Under the pieces are notes generated by a model, which was not told where the DNA came from, did not search any database, and saw only the letters and a program-made list of their open reading frames with translations. This document shows positions 43,901 to 52,577 of a DNA stretch of 64,000 nt, piece by piece. The number at the start of each line of letters is the position of its first letter. Position 1 is the first letter of the stretch. The DNA is taken from assembly GCA_017535925.1 (NCBI GenBank), contig JAFXTD010000043.1, positions 1-64,000 on the forward strand. Direction: 5' to 3'. A program made the position numbers and the translations under genes. The stretch comes from Selenomonadaceae bacterium (GTDB lineage Bacteria; Bacillota; Negativicutes; Selenomonadales; Selenomonadaceae).

Positions 43901-45568
43901 TGAATCGTTGTCTTCGCCCGTCGTGACTGAAATATTTTTGCCCGCGCCGATGAGACTGACTTGATTGTTTCCGTCGCCCGCCTCAATTTTGACTTTAGAG
44001 CCGCCGAAATTTTGAATTACGTCATTGCCTTCGTCCGCAGTTATCGTAACGTTAGAGCCGCCGAGTACGGATTCGTCTGCAACGAGAATATTTTTATACA
44101 TGGGGACGCCGTGAACATATCCGCTCACTACTTCTTCAGTGTGCAATTCAAGGTTTCCGTTGCGCAAAGTGTTGTTGCCCGTGCCGCCAATTATCGTGAC
44201 TTTATTGCCGAAATTTGTAATGCTGTCATTGTCCGCGCCGCCGTCGATTGAAAGACTCGCGCCGTAATTTACGACAGAATCATTTCCCTCGCCCGCGTCG
44301 ATTGAAGTTTTATCGCCTTTAGTCGGATAGTAGTCCGATTGCCCGTTCCAAATATAATCGTCATCTTCGCCGCTGAATATCGAAACTTTATCGCCGCTGT
44401 TTTCAATGCTGTCATTTCCTTTGCCGCTTTCGATTGAGACGTAAGAGTAGAAGTTTTCAATCGAATCGTTGCCCGCCTCGCCGTGAATTATTTTCTTTGC
44501 ACCGTAGCCGCTGTAAATGTAATTGTCTTCCTCCGTCCCGATAATATGGAGCGTGTAATTTATTGCTTTGCCTTTGGCGTCGACAATATTAATGGTGTCA
44601 TCACTTACGCCGGCAAGCGTGATTGTATCATTGCCGACAGCCACGCAAAAATCGTTACTGTCCAAAAATTTCATAATGGAACTGACTTTTCCCGACGCGA
44701 TTTGAAGGGTGCTCGTCTCATTTAAGCAGTAGATTGAATCATTGCCGCCGGTGTACTTGATTAAAACATTTGAGCCTCTGTTTTCAATTGTATCATTACC
44801 TATGCCACCGTCGATTGTTACTGAGTCGCTCTCCGAATTATTGTAGATAGAATCGTTGCCTGCGCCGCTACTTATCGTAACATTGTCGCCGTCGTCGTTG
44901 TAAATGGAATCGTCGCCCGTGCCGCCGTTTATCGTGACGTTAGAGGCGTAGCTGTTGGAAATGTAATCATTGCCCTTGCCGCCGTCGATTGTGACATTGT
45001 TTGCGTTGTCGCCGTAATTGTGAATACGATCATTGTCATCGCCGCCGGAAATCATCACGTCTGTGCCGGTGTTGTGAATGATATCGTCGCCGTCGCCGCC
45101 TGAAATTGTCACTTTATCACCGCTGTTATCAATTTCATCATTTCCCGCTCTGCTCGTGATTTTTACGTTTTCTGCATAATAGTTATCAATCATATCATTT
45201 AATTCGCTACCGGAAATAACGGCACCATTGCCGGAAACTGTAGGATATTTTCCATTAGCATCAAGAACATATTCCCAATAATATAAACCAGAACTGGTAC
45301 GTTTCTTTTTCTTAGGAAAATCCCAATAATCCCCATAAATAATATTGCCATAATTTATCCCAGAATCGAAATCGTTATATTTTTCCTTACGATAATTCCA
45401 ACTATAGTCATCATAATCATCGTATGGAGAATAAGCAAAGGGTTCACCATAAGCGTAGTATACACCATTTCCATTAATTATGTAATAACCATTATTGTAA
45501 TGATTACTATCGCTTTCTTCGATACGAAGATAATAGCACCACGGCTTAACATATTTTACTTCCGCCAC
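40994..45568 (-). CDS. Giant RTX-type calcium-binding repeat protein
   Basis: 1524 residues from a GTG at 45568 (GGGGAGGAG upstream). Residues 1-120 are Tyr/Asp-rich and unassigned. Residues ~140-340, 370-570 and 590-750 hold a non-canonical repeat of ~18-22 residues, pattern GGxGNDxIxNxGxxVxI. Canonical nonapeptides (GGxGxDxLx) occur at ~985-1080 and densely at ~1260-1450. Four copies of a ~45-residue non-RTX module (GDGSIxLVD...FKxREADGT) punctuate the array, the last closing the protein. RTX proteins fold on Ca2+ after type I secretion; there is no signal peptide, which fits. No T1SS gene is adjacent. A surface or matrix adhesin is the likely role. Confidence 0.88.
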   Translation of the reverse strand: MAEVKYVKPWCYYLRIEESDSNHYNNGYYIINGNGVYYAYGEPFAYSPYDDYDDYSWNYRKEKYNDFDSGINYGNIIYGDYWDFPKKKKRTSSGLYYWEYVLDANGKYPTVSGNGAVISGSELNDMIDNYYAENVKITSRAGNDEIDNSGDKVTISGGDGDDIIHNTGTDVMISGGDDNDRIHNYGDNANNVTIDGGKGNDYISNSYASNVTINGGTGDDSIYNDDGDNVTISSGAGNDSIYNNSESDSVTIDGGIGNDTIENRGSNVLIKYTGGNDSIYCLNETSTLQIASGKVSSIMKFLDSNDFCVAVGNDTITLAGVSDDTINIVDAKGKAINYTLHIIGTEEDNYIYSGYGAKKIIHGEAGNDSIENFYSYVSIESGKGNDSIENSGDKVSIFSGEDDDYIWNGQSDYYPTKGDKTSIDAGEGNDSVVNYGASLSIDGGADNDSITNFGNKVTIIGGTGNNTLRNGNLELHTEEVVSGYVHGVPMYKNILVADESVLGGSNVTITADEGNDVIQNFGGSKVKIEAGDGNNQVSLIGAGKNISVTTGEDNDSIFAPSFTENIHFNQESYNVGSGSNISIDAGGGKNLVSVDSGWSKVTINGGDDPKGIDAIFSATNKSIIKGNAGNDSIINSGDYASVIGGDDGDIIENYGNHASIIGDDGKSSRAVGDFIYTDKGSNVTIGAGKDADTILAYHDVRASISGGTGNDYISLQRVSADDSNTLTLGALAAVSAKILITEYVNDLMGIPLSADIKDWLIWSGKNITKKNPVGFGIFTLLASGKSIYAGSKDVEKYSKQFKNYFADASESTINGGKGNDTIVADGFAPRVFEYKTGDGKDVYYHFNDNELNLDSHLSTLHIKEGAIKKITLDDVKIDSSDVMINVGDGSIRLVEGDDKKFKIRESDGSTTTLAYKCDLDQGDTICSIFGGKKSETIKDTISGAAYRNVLYGEGGNDCLVGSVKNDTLYGGDGSDTLEGGKGHDVLYSGGGKKNILTGGAGNDSIYSKLTVKNYSEAKGGHDTIDGGANDDYIVVEGYQYNAKGGGNIDVSYSNSYVSINAGTGNDTITNISSNSTILGGTGNDSIYTSGSKNLFLYADGDGNDSIKGIGENDTLEVTKGLISSAKISGKKIILTIGEGSITLVDGLNKKFKLREADGTLTTRAYGKDSSGEVVCSLFGSAKADTLQDNVGIKRQSYITSPGSPAPKDPIIGAINKNVLYGYGGKDKLYANDKDTTLYGGASNDILVGGEGNDKIYGESGKDTLVGGNNDDKLFGGDGNDSLVGGEGHDTLSGDKNDDKLFGNAGNDSLSGGEGHDTLSGGDDNDTLLGGDGKDSLVGGDDNDLLEGGKGNDSLWGDKNDDKLFGGDNDDWLDGGTGKDTLSGGSGKDMLVGGSGNDSLSGGTGKDTLVGGKNDDKLLGGTDNDVLYGGAGNDSLWGGAGNDKLYGDEGADKFIYNSGDGSDIIYGFENDDLLKITGSFTASYKKNAITFAIGDGSIMLKNFTATTFHVNKAVYQIVAGNFTKK

Positions 45569-45660
45569 AGTAACCGCACTCCTCCCCTGAAAAACAAAAT
45601 GAACAACAATTTTTTGAATAATAACATTTTTGTTAAGTGTTTGCAATAACGACAACAAAA

Positions 45661-45690
45661 AAATCGCCCGCCAATAATCAGCGAGCTTAA
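45661..45690 (-). terminator. Terminator after rpiB-like gene
   Basis: On minus, GCTCGC ... GCGGGC stem followed by GATTTTTTT, 19 bases past the stop at 45709. Confidence 0.65.
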
Positions 45691-45708
45691 AAAATTTTTG
45701 CTACGAAT

Positions 45709-46170
45709 TTATTTTACGGGGACGCAATGTTTGTTGTTGATGTCGGCGACTTTTTGGACGCGGCGACGATATTTTTCGGCAGTCAAAGGTTCGGTCTTGA
45801 GCCATGTCTTTACGATTTCCATAGCGATGGCGGAGCCGATAATCTTGCCGCCGATGCAAAGGACGTTGGAGTCGGTGTGTTCGCGTGAAAGTTGAGCGCA
45901 GAACGGGTCTTGACAAACCGCCGCGTAAATGCCATAAATTTTGTTGGCGATAAGAGCAGAGCCGTAGCCGACGCCGTCAACGAAAATTCCGCGATCGCAT
46001 TCGCCTTTCGCAACCGCCAAAGCCGCAGGATAAACGAAGTCGGAAAGGTCGCAAGCTCCCTCGTCGTAGGTGCCGAAGTCTTTAACCTCGTGTCCTTGTT
46101 CTTCGAGGTAAGCCTTGATTTGATTTTTGAGTTGGGTGCCGGCGTGGTCGTTCGCCATTGCAATTTTCAT
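45709..46170 (-). CDS. rpiB: RpiB/LacAB-family sugar-phosphate isomerase lacking the catalytic Cys
   Basis: 153 residues. MKIAMANDHAG keeps the D8-H9 pair and SREHTDSNVLCIGGKIIG resembles the substrate loop. In E. coli RpiB a Cys in GxxxCGTGxG is the catalytic base for ribose 5-phosphate isomerisation. Here the segment reads GIFVDGVGYG, with Asp65 in its place, and the usual HNxANV reads HTDSNV. It may act on another sugar phosphate or use a different base; the family name is safer than the reaction. The start has GGAGGAGTTCCC upstream. Single gene with its own terminator. Confidence 0.83.
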   Translation of the reverse strand: MKIAMANDHAGTQLKNQIKAYLEEQGHEVKDFGTYDEGACDLSDFVYPAALAVAKGECDRGIFVDGVGYGSALIANKIYGIYAAVCQDPFCAQLSREHTDSNVLCIGGKIIGSAIAMEIVKTWLKTEPLTAEKYRRRVQKVADINNKHCVPVK

Positions 46171-46216
46171 GGGAACTCCTCCTTAAAAATATTTTGAAAA
46201 TTTTATCATACCGCCG

Positions 46217-46250
46217 AAAAAAAATAAAGCCCGAAAAAATCTTCGGGCTT
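46217..46250 (-). terminator. Terminator of the zinc-ribbon gene
   Basis: On minus, AAGCCCGAAG-ATTTTTT-CGGGCTT followed by TATTTTTTTT. Confidence 0.9.
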
Positions 46251-46269
46251 GTGAGGTCGTGTGTAAATT

Positions 46270-46572
46270 TTATTGGAACTGTGCTCGCCGCGCAGGACGA
46301 TGTTTGCTGAAGCAATCTCTGCAATAGACGGGACGATCATTCTTCGGCTCGAACGGAACTTCCGTTTCTTTGCCGCAATCCGCGCAGGTCACGGTAAACA
46401 TTTGCCGTTGTTCGCCGCCTTCGCGAGAGCGTTTGCGTTTATCGCGGCAGTCACGGCAACGCACGGGCTCATTTTCGAAGCCGCGCTCTTGATAGAATTC
46501 CTGTTCGCCTGCGCTGAAGATGAATTCTTTCCCACAGTCCTTGCACACGAGTGTTTTGTCTTCAAAAGCCAT
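46270..46572 (-). CDS. Small protein with two zinc ribbons
   Basis: 100 residues from the ATG at 46572 (AAGGAGATTTTTTTA). Two CxxC...CxxC modules: KTLVCKDCGKEF with RCRDCRDKRK, and VTCADCGKETEVPF with VYCRDCFSKH. The linker is Lys/Arg-rich and the C-terminus basic, suiting nucleic-acid or ribosome binding. Proteins of this CxxC zinc-binding type are common in Firmicutes with no known role. Confidence 0.8.
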   Translation of the reverse strand: MAFEDKTLVCKDCGKEFIFSAGEQEFYQERGFENEPVRCRDCRDKRKRSREGGEQRQMFTVTCADCGKETEVPFEPKNDRPVYCRDCFSKHRPARRAQFQ

Positions 46573-46673
46573 TAAAAAAATCTCCTTACAACACATAAAA
46601 ATTCTTCTTGTTCGACGTGACATTCACCTCGAAACAATACGCGGGAATTATATCACGCTTTAGAAAAAAAGCA

Positions 46674-46706
46674 AGTTAAAAGAGGCACGCCGCGTGGCAT
46701 GCCTCT
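46674..46706 (-). terminator. Terminator after tRNA-Gly
   Basis: On minus, AGAGGCATGCC-ACGC-GGCGTGCCTCT followed by TTTAACTT. A strong stem with a short T tract. Confidence 0.75.
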
Positions 46707-46717
46707 GAATTTTCATT

Positions 46718-46791
46718 TGGAGCGGGCAATGGGAATCGAACCCACCTCTAAAGCTTGGGAAGCTCTCGTTCTACCGATGAACTATGCCCGC
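46718..46791 (-). tRNA. tRNA-Gly(CCC)
   Basis: A 74-base cloverleaf GCGGGCA ... TGCCCGC-TCCA with anticodon loop TTCCCAA. It begins 7 bases after the flagellin stop on the same strand and has no visible promoter of its own, so it is probably processed from the flagellin transcript. Confidence 0.92.
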
Positions 46792-46798
46792 TGATTTT

Positions 46799-47713
46799 TT
46801 ATGGTAATAATTGCGAAATGCTTGCGCGATTTTGATTGAACATTTTCATTCCGAAGAGTGCAAATTGTTGTTGAAGCTGTTCGCTGTGGAGTTTCGTTGC
46901 TTGCTTTGCAATGTCGGCGTCGTCACCGATTGAAGAGGCTGCGATTTGGTTTTCTTCCATTGTCCTGTAATTTGCCTCTTGGAATTCCAAACGCTGAAGT
47001 TGCGCGCCTTGAGTGGTTACCTCGTCGAAAAGATTTCCGTCGGCTGAAAGGTCTTCGAGGATTGAATCGACTGACACGCCGTCAATGACGTAGTCGCCCA
47101 AGATGTGCATTGAGTCGAGAATACTTCCGGCTCTTGTGGCGGCGGCGTCGACGAATATCAAAGATTTTTTTGCCGCTTCCACTGTCGACACGTCGATTTT
47201 AACATTGCCCTGTTCGTCAGTCAAACCGAGTGTTTGAGCACGAAGGTCGCCTGCTTCAAAATTTTCATAGCCGTCAATGCCCGCGAGCACCAAGCTGTTT
47301 CGCGAGCCGTCGAGCATGTTCATGCCGTTGTATTGAACGTAGGCATTGGCGTCGATTTGTGCAATGCTTTGGTTGATATTTTTTTGAATTGCTTGGCGGT
47401 CGACATAAGCATTTGCGTCGTCCGCCGCTTGAATAATTTTTTCTCTAATCTCTGTCAGTGCATCAATGGTTCGTTTTGCCGCGCTCTCAGAAATTTTTAT
47501 CGCCGAAGAGATATTCTGCGTATTTTGAACTGATTGAGACGACGCGCCTATGTTGCTTGCAAGGCGTGCGTTTATCGCGTATTCTGAGGCACCCGCCGAC
47601 GCAGTCGGATGATTGGAGCCGGTCGTTATTCTTTGAACCGTCTTTTGTGCGACACTGTTTATCCCATTATAAATGCTCACCGAAGGATTAACGCCGCTCA
47701 CTGTCATAGCCAT
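46799..47713 (-). CDS. Flagellin-like protein
   Basis: 304 residues with the flagellin plan: conserved N-terminal D0/D1 helix (VQRITTGSNHPTASAGASEYAINARLASNI), a short central region, and a C-terminal helix pair ending LQQQFALFGMKMFNQNRASISQLL. The usual RISSG is RITTG and the terminal helix is divergent, so it may be a minor flagellin or a hook-associated relative. The SD is GAGGAAAGGGTGA. A sigma-A type promoter lies upstream rather than a sigma-28 one. Confidence 0.82.
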   Translation of the reverse strand: MAMTVSGVNPSVSIYNGINSVAQKTVQRITTGSNHPTASAGASEYAINARLASNIGASSQSVQNTQNISSAIKISESAAKRTIDALTEIREKIIQAADDANAYVDRQAIQKNINQSIAQIDANAYVQYNGMNMLDGSRNSLVLAGIDGYENFEAGDLRAQTLGLTDEQGNVKIDVSTVEAAKKSLIFVDAAATRAGSILDSMHILGDYVIDGVSVDSILEDLSADGNLFDEVTTQGAQLQRLEFQEANYRTMEENQIAASSIGDDADIAKQATKLHSEQLQQQFALFGMKMFNQNRASISQLLP

Positions 47714-47772
47714 CTTGTTTCACCCTTTCCTCTTCCGTGAACAGAAAAAAAATCCGCCTAAGTCTTTTGTGA

Positions 47773-47801
47773 ATAATAGCATAAAATTTTTTGTGATACA
47801 A
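47773..47801 (-). promoter_or_regulatory. Predicted promoter of flagellin-like gene
   Basis: On minus, TTGTAT and TATTAT with 17-base spacing, about 60 bases before the start. No TAAA/GCCGATAA (sigma-28) pair is seen. Confidence 0.6.
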
Positions 47802-47944
47802 GAAGTTTTTCCTGAAAGCAAAGATTTTTTTTCGGAGGCTTCCGGTTTGTCAAGAAAAATTTTTTCGCGGCAGTGATTATCGTTGCGTGAAAAATTTCTG
47901 CGTGTTAAAATTAATCCATAAAATTTTTTAAGGAGGCAGGAGCA

Positions 47945-48706
47945 ATGGTTCATATAGTCGGAGCGGGACCGGGCGACCCCGATTTAATCACCGTCAAAGG
48001 GCAACGGCTTTTGAGCGAGGCGGACGTTGTCATTTATGCCGGCTCTCTTGTCAACGAAGACATTTTAAAATTTTGCAAGCCCGAAGCTGAAATTTACAAT
48101 TCCGCGCAGATGATGTTCGAAGAAATTCTTCACGTCATGGCTTTGGCGGAAAAGGCAGGCAAGACGACAGTCCGACTTCACACGGGCGACCCGTCGATTT
48201 ACGGCGCGACTCAAGAACAAATGGATGCAATGCGAGAGCGCGGCATTGAATTCGACGTGACGCCGGGTGTAAGTTCGTTTTTGGCGGCGGCGGCGGCTCT
48301 TAAGCAAGAGTACACGGTGCCCGGTATAACTCAAACCGTCATAATCACTCGGCGCGGCGGAAGAACTCCCGTGCCCGATACCGAATCGCTCAAAAAACTT
48401 GCGCAACATCAAACGACGCTTTGCATATTTTTATCCGTGAATCTTCTCGACGACATCAAACGCGACCTCATGAGTGCGGGCTTTAAATCTTCCACACCCG
48501 TTGCCGTAGTTTATAAAGCCTCTTGGCCGGGCGAAGAAAAAATTATCAAAGGGCGGCTTGATACAATCGTTCAGCAAGTCAAAGAAGCAAAAATCGATCG
48601 CACGGCAATGATAATTATCGGGCATTGTCTAAGTTCAACCAATCGTCAACAATCCAAACTTTATTCTCCGACATTCAGTCACATGTTCAGGCAGGCGAGA
48701 TTTTAA
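47945..48706 (+). CDS. cbiF: Cobalt-precorrin-4 C11-methyltransferase
   Basis: 253 residues of the tetrapyrrole methylase fold: VHIVGAGPGDPDLITVKG at the N-terminus (SAM loop), LHTGDPSIYGA, VTPGVSSFLAAAAAL and TVIITRRGGRTPVP, the last characteristic of CbiF/CobM. It adds the C11 methyl in anaerobic cobalamin synthesis. The SD is AAGGAGGCAGGAGCA. cbiG follows directly. No other cob/cbi gene and no cobalamin riboswitch is seen nearby. Confidence 0.93.
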   Translation: MVHIVGAGPGDPDLITVKGQRLLSEADVVIYAGSLVNEDILKFCKPEAEIYNSAQMMFEEILHVMALAEKAGKTTVRLHTGDPSIYGATQEQMDAMRERGIEFDVTPGVSSFLAAAAALKQEYTVPGITQTVIITRRGGRTPVPDTESLKKLAQHQTTLCIFLSVNLLDDIKRDLMSAGFKSSTPVAVVYKASWPGEEKIIKGRLDTIVQQVKEAKIDRTAMIIIGHCLSSTNRQQSKLYSPTFSHMFRQARF

Positions 48707-48707
48707 A

Positions 48708-49598
48708 TTGAGAACAGCAATTATTTCATTAACGACAAACGGCAACCGGCTTGCCGAAAAAATTTCGTCGAAGGTCGGCGGGCAGACTTTTGCCAAAGGA
48801 AGAAATTTTACCAAGCTTGCCGATTTGGTTGCAGAGATTTTCGGCAAGTTCGACGGACTTATTTTTATTTGCGCGGCGGGAATTGTCGTGCGCATGATAG
48901 CTCCTCACCTCGTCGACAAGTTGAGCGACCCGGCGGTTTTAATTATCGACGAACGCGGGCGAAATGTTATCAGTCTTTTGAGCGGGCATGTCGGGCGAGC
49001 CAATGAATTGACTTTGGAAATCGCCAAAGCCCTCGAAGCCAACCCCGTGATAACTACGGCGACAGACGTTGAAGGAAAATTTTCTGTCGACGCCGTTGCC
49101 TCCCGATTCGGACTTATCCCCGAACCGAAAGAAGCGATTAAGGCGATTAACTCTGCGATTCTGCGCGGCGAAGAGGTTTTCGTGACGGCGGGCGACGTGC
49201 GCTTGAATTTAATTCCGCAAAATTTGATTGCGGGTGTCGGTTGCAGGCGAGGAACTTCTTCGCTGAAAATTTTCGAGGCAATTCAACGGGCTTGTGCAAT
49301 GATTCATCAACCGATTGAGCGCGTGAAGATTTTGGCGAGTGCCGATGCAAAAAAAGATGAACCGGGACTTTTGGCATTGGCGGAAGTCATGGGGCTTGAA
49401 CTGAAATTTTTTTCTGCAAGCGAACTTCAAAAGAAAATCGACGAGTACAAACTTGAAGAATCAAAATTTGTTACGCGGTCGGTCGGCGTCGGCAATGTCT
49501 GTGAGGCGGCGGCTCTTTGTTGCGTGGAAGGAGCGCGTTTTGCCTTGCCGAAGACCTCTTTCAAAGGCGTGACGGTTGCCTTGTTGTGGGAAAAATGA
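48708..49598 (+). CDS. cbiG: Cobalt-precorrin-5A hydrolase CbiG
   Basis: 296 residues. N-terminal domain (AIISLTTNGNRLAEKI), core ICAAGIVVRMIAPHL and DERGRNVISLLSGHVGRANELT, and C-terminal domain GVGCRRGTSSLKIFEAI ... SVGVGNVCEAAAL. It opens the lactone and releases acetaldehyde, the step after CbiF. The start is a TTG one base past the cbiF stop. Its TGA overlaps the ATG of the next gene (ATGA), coupling a vitamin gene to a nucleotidyltransferase. Confidence 0.93.
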   Translation: MRTAIISLTTNGNRLAEKISSKVGGQTFAKGRNFTKLADLVAEIFGKFDGLIFICAAGIVVRMIAPHLVDKLSDPAVLIIDERGRNVISLLSGHVGRANELTLEIAKALEANPVITTATDVEGKFSVDAVASRFGLIPEPKEAIKAINSAILRGEEVFVTAGDVRLNLIPQNLIAGVGCRRGTSSLKIFEAIQRACAMIHQPIERVKILASADAKKDEPGLLALAEVMGLELKFFSASELQKKIDEYKLEESKFVTRSVGVGNVCEAAALCCVEGARFALPKTSFKGVTVALLWEK

Positions 49599-50308
49599 AT
49601 TATAATTTAAACAGACGCCTTGAGCGTGAGATTATTTCTCTTGCAAAAAAATTCGGCGTAAAAAAATTAATTCTTTTCGGTTCGCGGGCTCGCGGCACCA
49701 ATCGCGAACGGAGCGACATTGACCTTGCGACTTCGGGCGGCGATTTTTTTAAATTCGCAGAGGCAGTCGAGGAACTTGCCACTTTGCTTTCGTTCGACGT
49801 TGTCAATCTTGACGACACGCTTGCCGATGACTTCAAAGCCGAAATTAATCGCGACGGAATTATTTTATATGAGGAGGTTTCTGACGTCGTGAGGAAGTAT
49901 GATAATTTTGTTAAATGTCTTTCAGTATTGCTTGAGGCTGATGAAGAACAAGGCAACGAAATTTATCGTATGGGAATTATCGGGCAATTCAATCTGACTT
50001 TTGAGCTGTCTTGGAAAGCGTTGCGCGAAGTCCTCTTGATTCACGGCGTGAGTAAGGCGGGAACAGGTTCGCCGCGAGAAATTATAAAAGCAGGCTACGA
50101 ATTTCATTTTCTTTCAGACGAAGAAACTTGGCTTGACATGCTCAAGCGACGCAATCAAACGATTCACATTTACGACGCGGAAATTGCGGATGAACTTATT
50201 GATTTGATATTTGGTAAATACATATCGGCATTTATAAATTTGCGTGACGAGATGGAAAGTCGGCTACCGCTTGACAATCGAGGGCATGACGATAGCCAGC
50301 AAGACTAA
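49595..50308 (+). CDS. Fused MNT nucleotidyltransferase and HEPN (HI0074-type) protein
   Basis: 237 residues. Residues 1-95 are a minimal nucleotidyltransferase: LFGSRARGTNRERSDIDLA gives G29-S30 and D41/D43, with D68 a likely third carboxylate. Residues 97-225 match the HI0074 substrate-binding/HEPN family, with RNQTIH (R186-x4-H191), the HEPN RNase motif. In most genomes these are two genes of a MNT-HEPN toxin-antitoxin pair, where MNT modifies (often AMPylates) and silences HEPN. Here they form one chain. The frame overlaps cbiG by 4 bases and runs 45 bases into the convergent EamA gene. The cellular target is unknown. Confidence 0.88.
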   Translation: MNYNLNRRLEREIISLAKKFGVKKLILFGSRARGTNRERSDIDLATSGGDFFKFAEAVEELATLLSFDVVNLDDTLADDFKAEINRDGIILYEEVSDVVRKYDNFVKCLSVLLEADEEQGNEIYRMGIIGQFNLTFELSWKALREVLLIHGVSKAGTGSPREIIKAGYEFHFLSDEETWLDMLKRRNQTIHIYDAEIADELIDLIFGKYISAFINLRDEMESRLPLDNRGHDDSQQD

Positions 50309-51166
50309 AATTATCCCGAACGATTCGACGAGTCCGAACGCCGTCCCGAAAATCGCCCGACTGATTATCACGGAGGCGGCGGGCTCTGTCGTTGCGGTTA
50401 TCGACGCTTCCTCCGGTGTCAAAAATCTCAAGCCCGCGTTGAAACTCAAAAACGCCGCGATTGTTCCGAAAATTATTATCCAGCTCACGTCAAACAAAAC
50501 TTCCGCTTCAAAGAAAGGCAACCAATTCCAATCGTCAATCAGTGCAAAAGTCGACAGCCCGCCGATAAACATTCCGACGCCCGTCAAAAAGTACGGGTCA
50601 ATTTTTTTTGCAAATAAATGTTTCGGGAAGATTGCGCTGAAAGCAAAAGCCGCTCCACTTAGCAAAGACCACACGACACAACCGAGCGGCACGAGTAATT
50701 TTGTAGGATTGCCGCCCGTCACGAGGAGGAAGACGCCGCTCATTGCCAAGACGACCGCAATGACTTCGCCGCGCTTGGGCAGCCGCTTATGATAAAACGA
50801 TTCCCATATGACGACCATCGCGGGGCAAGCATAACAAATTACCGTCGTGGCAGCCGCGCCTCCGATTGCGATTCCTTGAAAGTATGTGAACTGCATGAAC
50901 ATCACGCCGATAATCCCGTAAATCACAACGTCGAGCCAAAGTTTCGGGTGACGTTTTAACAAGCCGAGTGACAGCCAAAAATTTTTTCGCCGCGAGGAAA
51001 TTAAAATCAAAATCGCGCCCGCCAAACACATGCGGATATTTGTAAGCTCCATTGCCGACTTCGACGAGTGCGAAAAAAAATCTTGTACCGCGACGCCCGA
51101 AGATGCCCAAAAAATTCCCGCCATTGCCACGAAGATTAATGCTAAACTTTTGCTCAAAAATTCCAC
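50264..51166 (-). CDS. EamA/DMT-family transporter
   Basis: 300 residues with ten predicted membrane helices in two EamA halves (LALIFVAMAGIFWASSG at the start of the first, PLGCVVWSLLSGAAFAFSAI of the second, ending FGLVESFGIILVLLAIVM). DMT members export amino acids, nucleobases or metabolites; the substrate cannot be read. The 3' end overlaps the MNT-HEPN gene on the other strand. Upstream a heptamer array separates it from the znuB-like gene. Confidence 0.87.
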   Translation of the reverse strand: MEFLSKSLALIFVAMAGIFWASSGVAVQDFFSHSSKSAMELTNIRMCLAGAILILISSRRKNFWLSLGLLKRHPKLWLDVVIYGIIGVMFMQFTYFQGIAIGGAAATTVICYACPAMVVIWESFYHKRLPKRGEVIAVVLAMSGVFLLVTGGNPTKLLVPLGCVVWSLLSGAAFAFSAIFPKHLFAKKIDPYFLTGVGMFIGGLSTFALIDDWNWLPFFEAEVLFDVSWIIIFGTIAAFLSFNAGLRFLTPEEASITATTEPAASVIISRAIFGTAFGLVESFGIILVLLAIVMPSIVKR

Positions 51167-51171
51167 CTGCT

Positions 51172-51245
51172 TTTAGCTTTCAGGTATCAGCTTTCAGCTT
51201 TCAGAAACTTGGTCTGACAGCTGAAAGCTAACCGCTGACAGCTAT
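51172..51245. repeat. Heptamer array, TTCAGCT type, inverted pair
   Basis: AGCTTTCAGGTATCAGCTTTCAGCTTTCAG on the left and CTGACAGCTGAAAGCTAACCGCTGACAGCT on the right flank AAACTTGGT and can pair as a hairpin between the EamA gene and the znuB-like gene (both minus). Confidence 0.85.
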
Positions 51246-52039
51246 TTTATAAATCGCGGCTTAAGAATCAACGTCACGAAGTACACGACCGCCGCGCAGG
51301 TTACAATCGTTGCGCCCGCCGCCGAATTTATTTCATACGCCAAAATCAATCCGACCAAGCCCGAACTCAATGCGATTAACACACTCAACACGTGATAGCT
51401 TTTTACCGAGTTGGTGACGTTGCGGGCAGCAGCAGCCGGCAAAACCAAAAGCGCATTGATTATCAAAATGCCGACCCATTGTATGCTCAACGCCACGACG
51501 ATTGCCAAAAGCACCGCGAAGATTGATTCGACGAGTTGAGTTTTTATTCCGCGACTCCGTGCAAGCGTTTGATTCACCGACAAAATCAAAAGCCGATTGA
51601 ATAAGACAGCCCAGCTCACGACGACGATTAAAAATATCGCCGCCAACGAAATTAAATCTTCCCGCGTGATACTCAACAGGTCACCTATCAGGAAGCGCGA
51701 AAATTTATTGAACTGCCCGCCCGCCGACATTATCATTAAGCCGAGCGCAATCGCCGTCGAGCTGAACACGCCGATAACCGTATCCGCTCCCGCGTGCGAT
51801 TTATTTTTTATGTAAGTTATCAAAAGCGCGAAGCCTATCGAAAAGCCGAGCAGTCCGAAAATTTCCGAGCCGACTCCGATTAAAGCTCCTATCGCTATTC
51901 CCGTGAAAGCTCCGTGACCCAAAGAGTCAGAGAAAAACGCCATGCGATTCGAAACGACCATCGTCGACAACAAACCGAAAAGCGGCGTCACCAAAATCAC
52001 CGCGATTAATGCGTTGCGCATAAATTCATATTCAAACAA
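51242..52039 (-). CDS. Metal ABC transporter permease (ZnuB/MntB family)
   Basis: 265 residues, seven to eight membrane helices. FEYEFMRNALIAVILVTPLFGLLSTMVVSNRMAFFSDSLGHGAFTG is the ABC-3 family N-terminus (in segments), and VGILIINALLVLPAAAARN the conserved later region. It takes Zn or Mn across the inner membrane with a binding protein and ATPase. Neither lies here. The start is set at the TTG 52039 behind GGTGATTATA, because the longer frame would overlap the divergent DUF1850 start. Confidence 0.86.
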   Translation of the reverse strand: MFEYEFMRNALIAVILVTPLFGLLSTMVVSNRMAFFSDSLGHGAFTGIAIGALIGVGSEIFGLLGFSIGFALLITYIKNKSHAGADTVIGVFSSTAIALGLMIMSAGGQFNKFSRFLIGDLLSITREDLISLAAIFLIVVVSWAVLFNRLLILSVNQTLARSRGIKTQLVESIFAVLLAIVVALSIQWVGILIINALLVLPAAAARNVTNSVKSYHVLSVLIALSSGLVGLILAYEINSAAGATIVTCAAVVYFVTLILKPRFIK

Positions 52040-52106
52040 TATAATCACCGCGCAGATTGTAACAGCTTTGAAAATCTTTTCAAGCAGAGGAGGAATTTTA
52101 ATCGCC

Positions 52107-52544
52107 ATGAAAAAATTTTTACTTGTCGTCATTGCCTTGACGATTTTATTTTTTGTCACGAGCCCGCCGAAAATTTTTATCGGGACGGAAGAGGAAACGG
52201 TTGCCGTCGTCGACGTCGATGAAAATTTTTCCCTCACGATAAATTTTATTCATTCGGTGCAGAAGACGCCCGTCGTCGAGGAATTGATTTTCAAGGACGG
52301 CGAATTTATTTTGCTGCGAACGAAATATAAATCTCAAGGCGTCGGTCTTCCCTTCGACGAGGCGGACGGAAAATTTTATCGCGACGGCGATTGGTTTATC
52401 TTCGACGAAATGAATCGCCGCTTTAAAAATTTGGAACTGCGGACGGGCAAAGGCACTCAACTTAAAATTATCGTCAACGGTCGCGAACACGAACTCTATA
52501 AAAAATTTCCGCTCGGAACGAAAATTATTGTCAAGAGTTTTTGA
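52107..52544 (+). CDS. DUF1850 exported protein
   Basis: 145 residues. MKKFLLVVIALTILFFVTSPP is an N-terminal signal or anchor. The rest, VVDVDENFSLTINFIHSVQKTPVVEELIF and KYKSQGVGLPFDE, has the family's HS.. and QG.G.PF patterns. DUF1850 genes usually stand beside TRAP transporter TAXI/DctMQ genes, but none is present. Function unknown. It is divergent from the znuB-like gene; the SD AGAGGAGGAATTTTA precedes the ATG. Confidence 0.83.
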   Translation: MKKFLLVVIALTILFFVTSPPKIFIGTEEETVAVVDVDENFSLTINFIHSVQKTPVVEELIFKDGEFILLRTKYKSQGVGLPFDEADGKFYRDGDWFIFDEMNRRFKNLELRTGKGTQLKIIVNGREHELYKKFPLGTKIIVKSF

Positions 52545-52577
52545 TTGAAGTAAAATCTTCGCAAAGGAGGGTCTTTC

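Noticed and set aside
47714-47944. Cobalamin riboswitch before cbiF
   Set aside because: The 230-base gap shows no B12-box-like sequence and is mostly taken by the flagellin promoter region.
51942-52106. Upstream extension of the DUF1850 frame and of the znuB-like frame across each other
   Set aside because: The two divergent genes have good SD-start pairs at 52107 and 52039 that remove the overlap.
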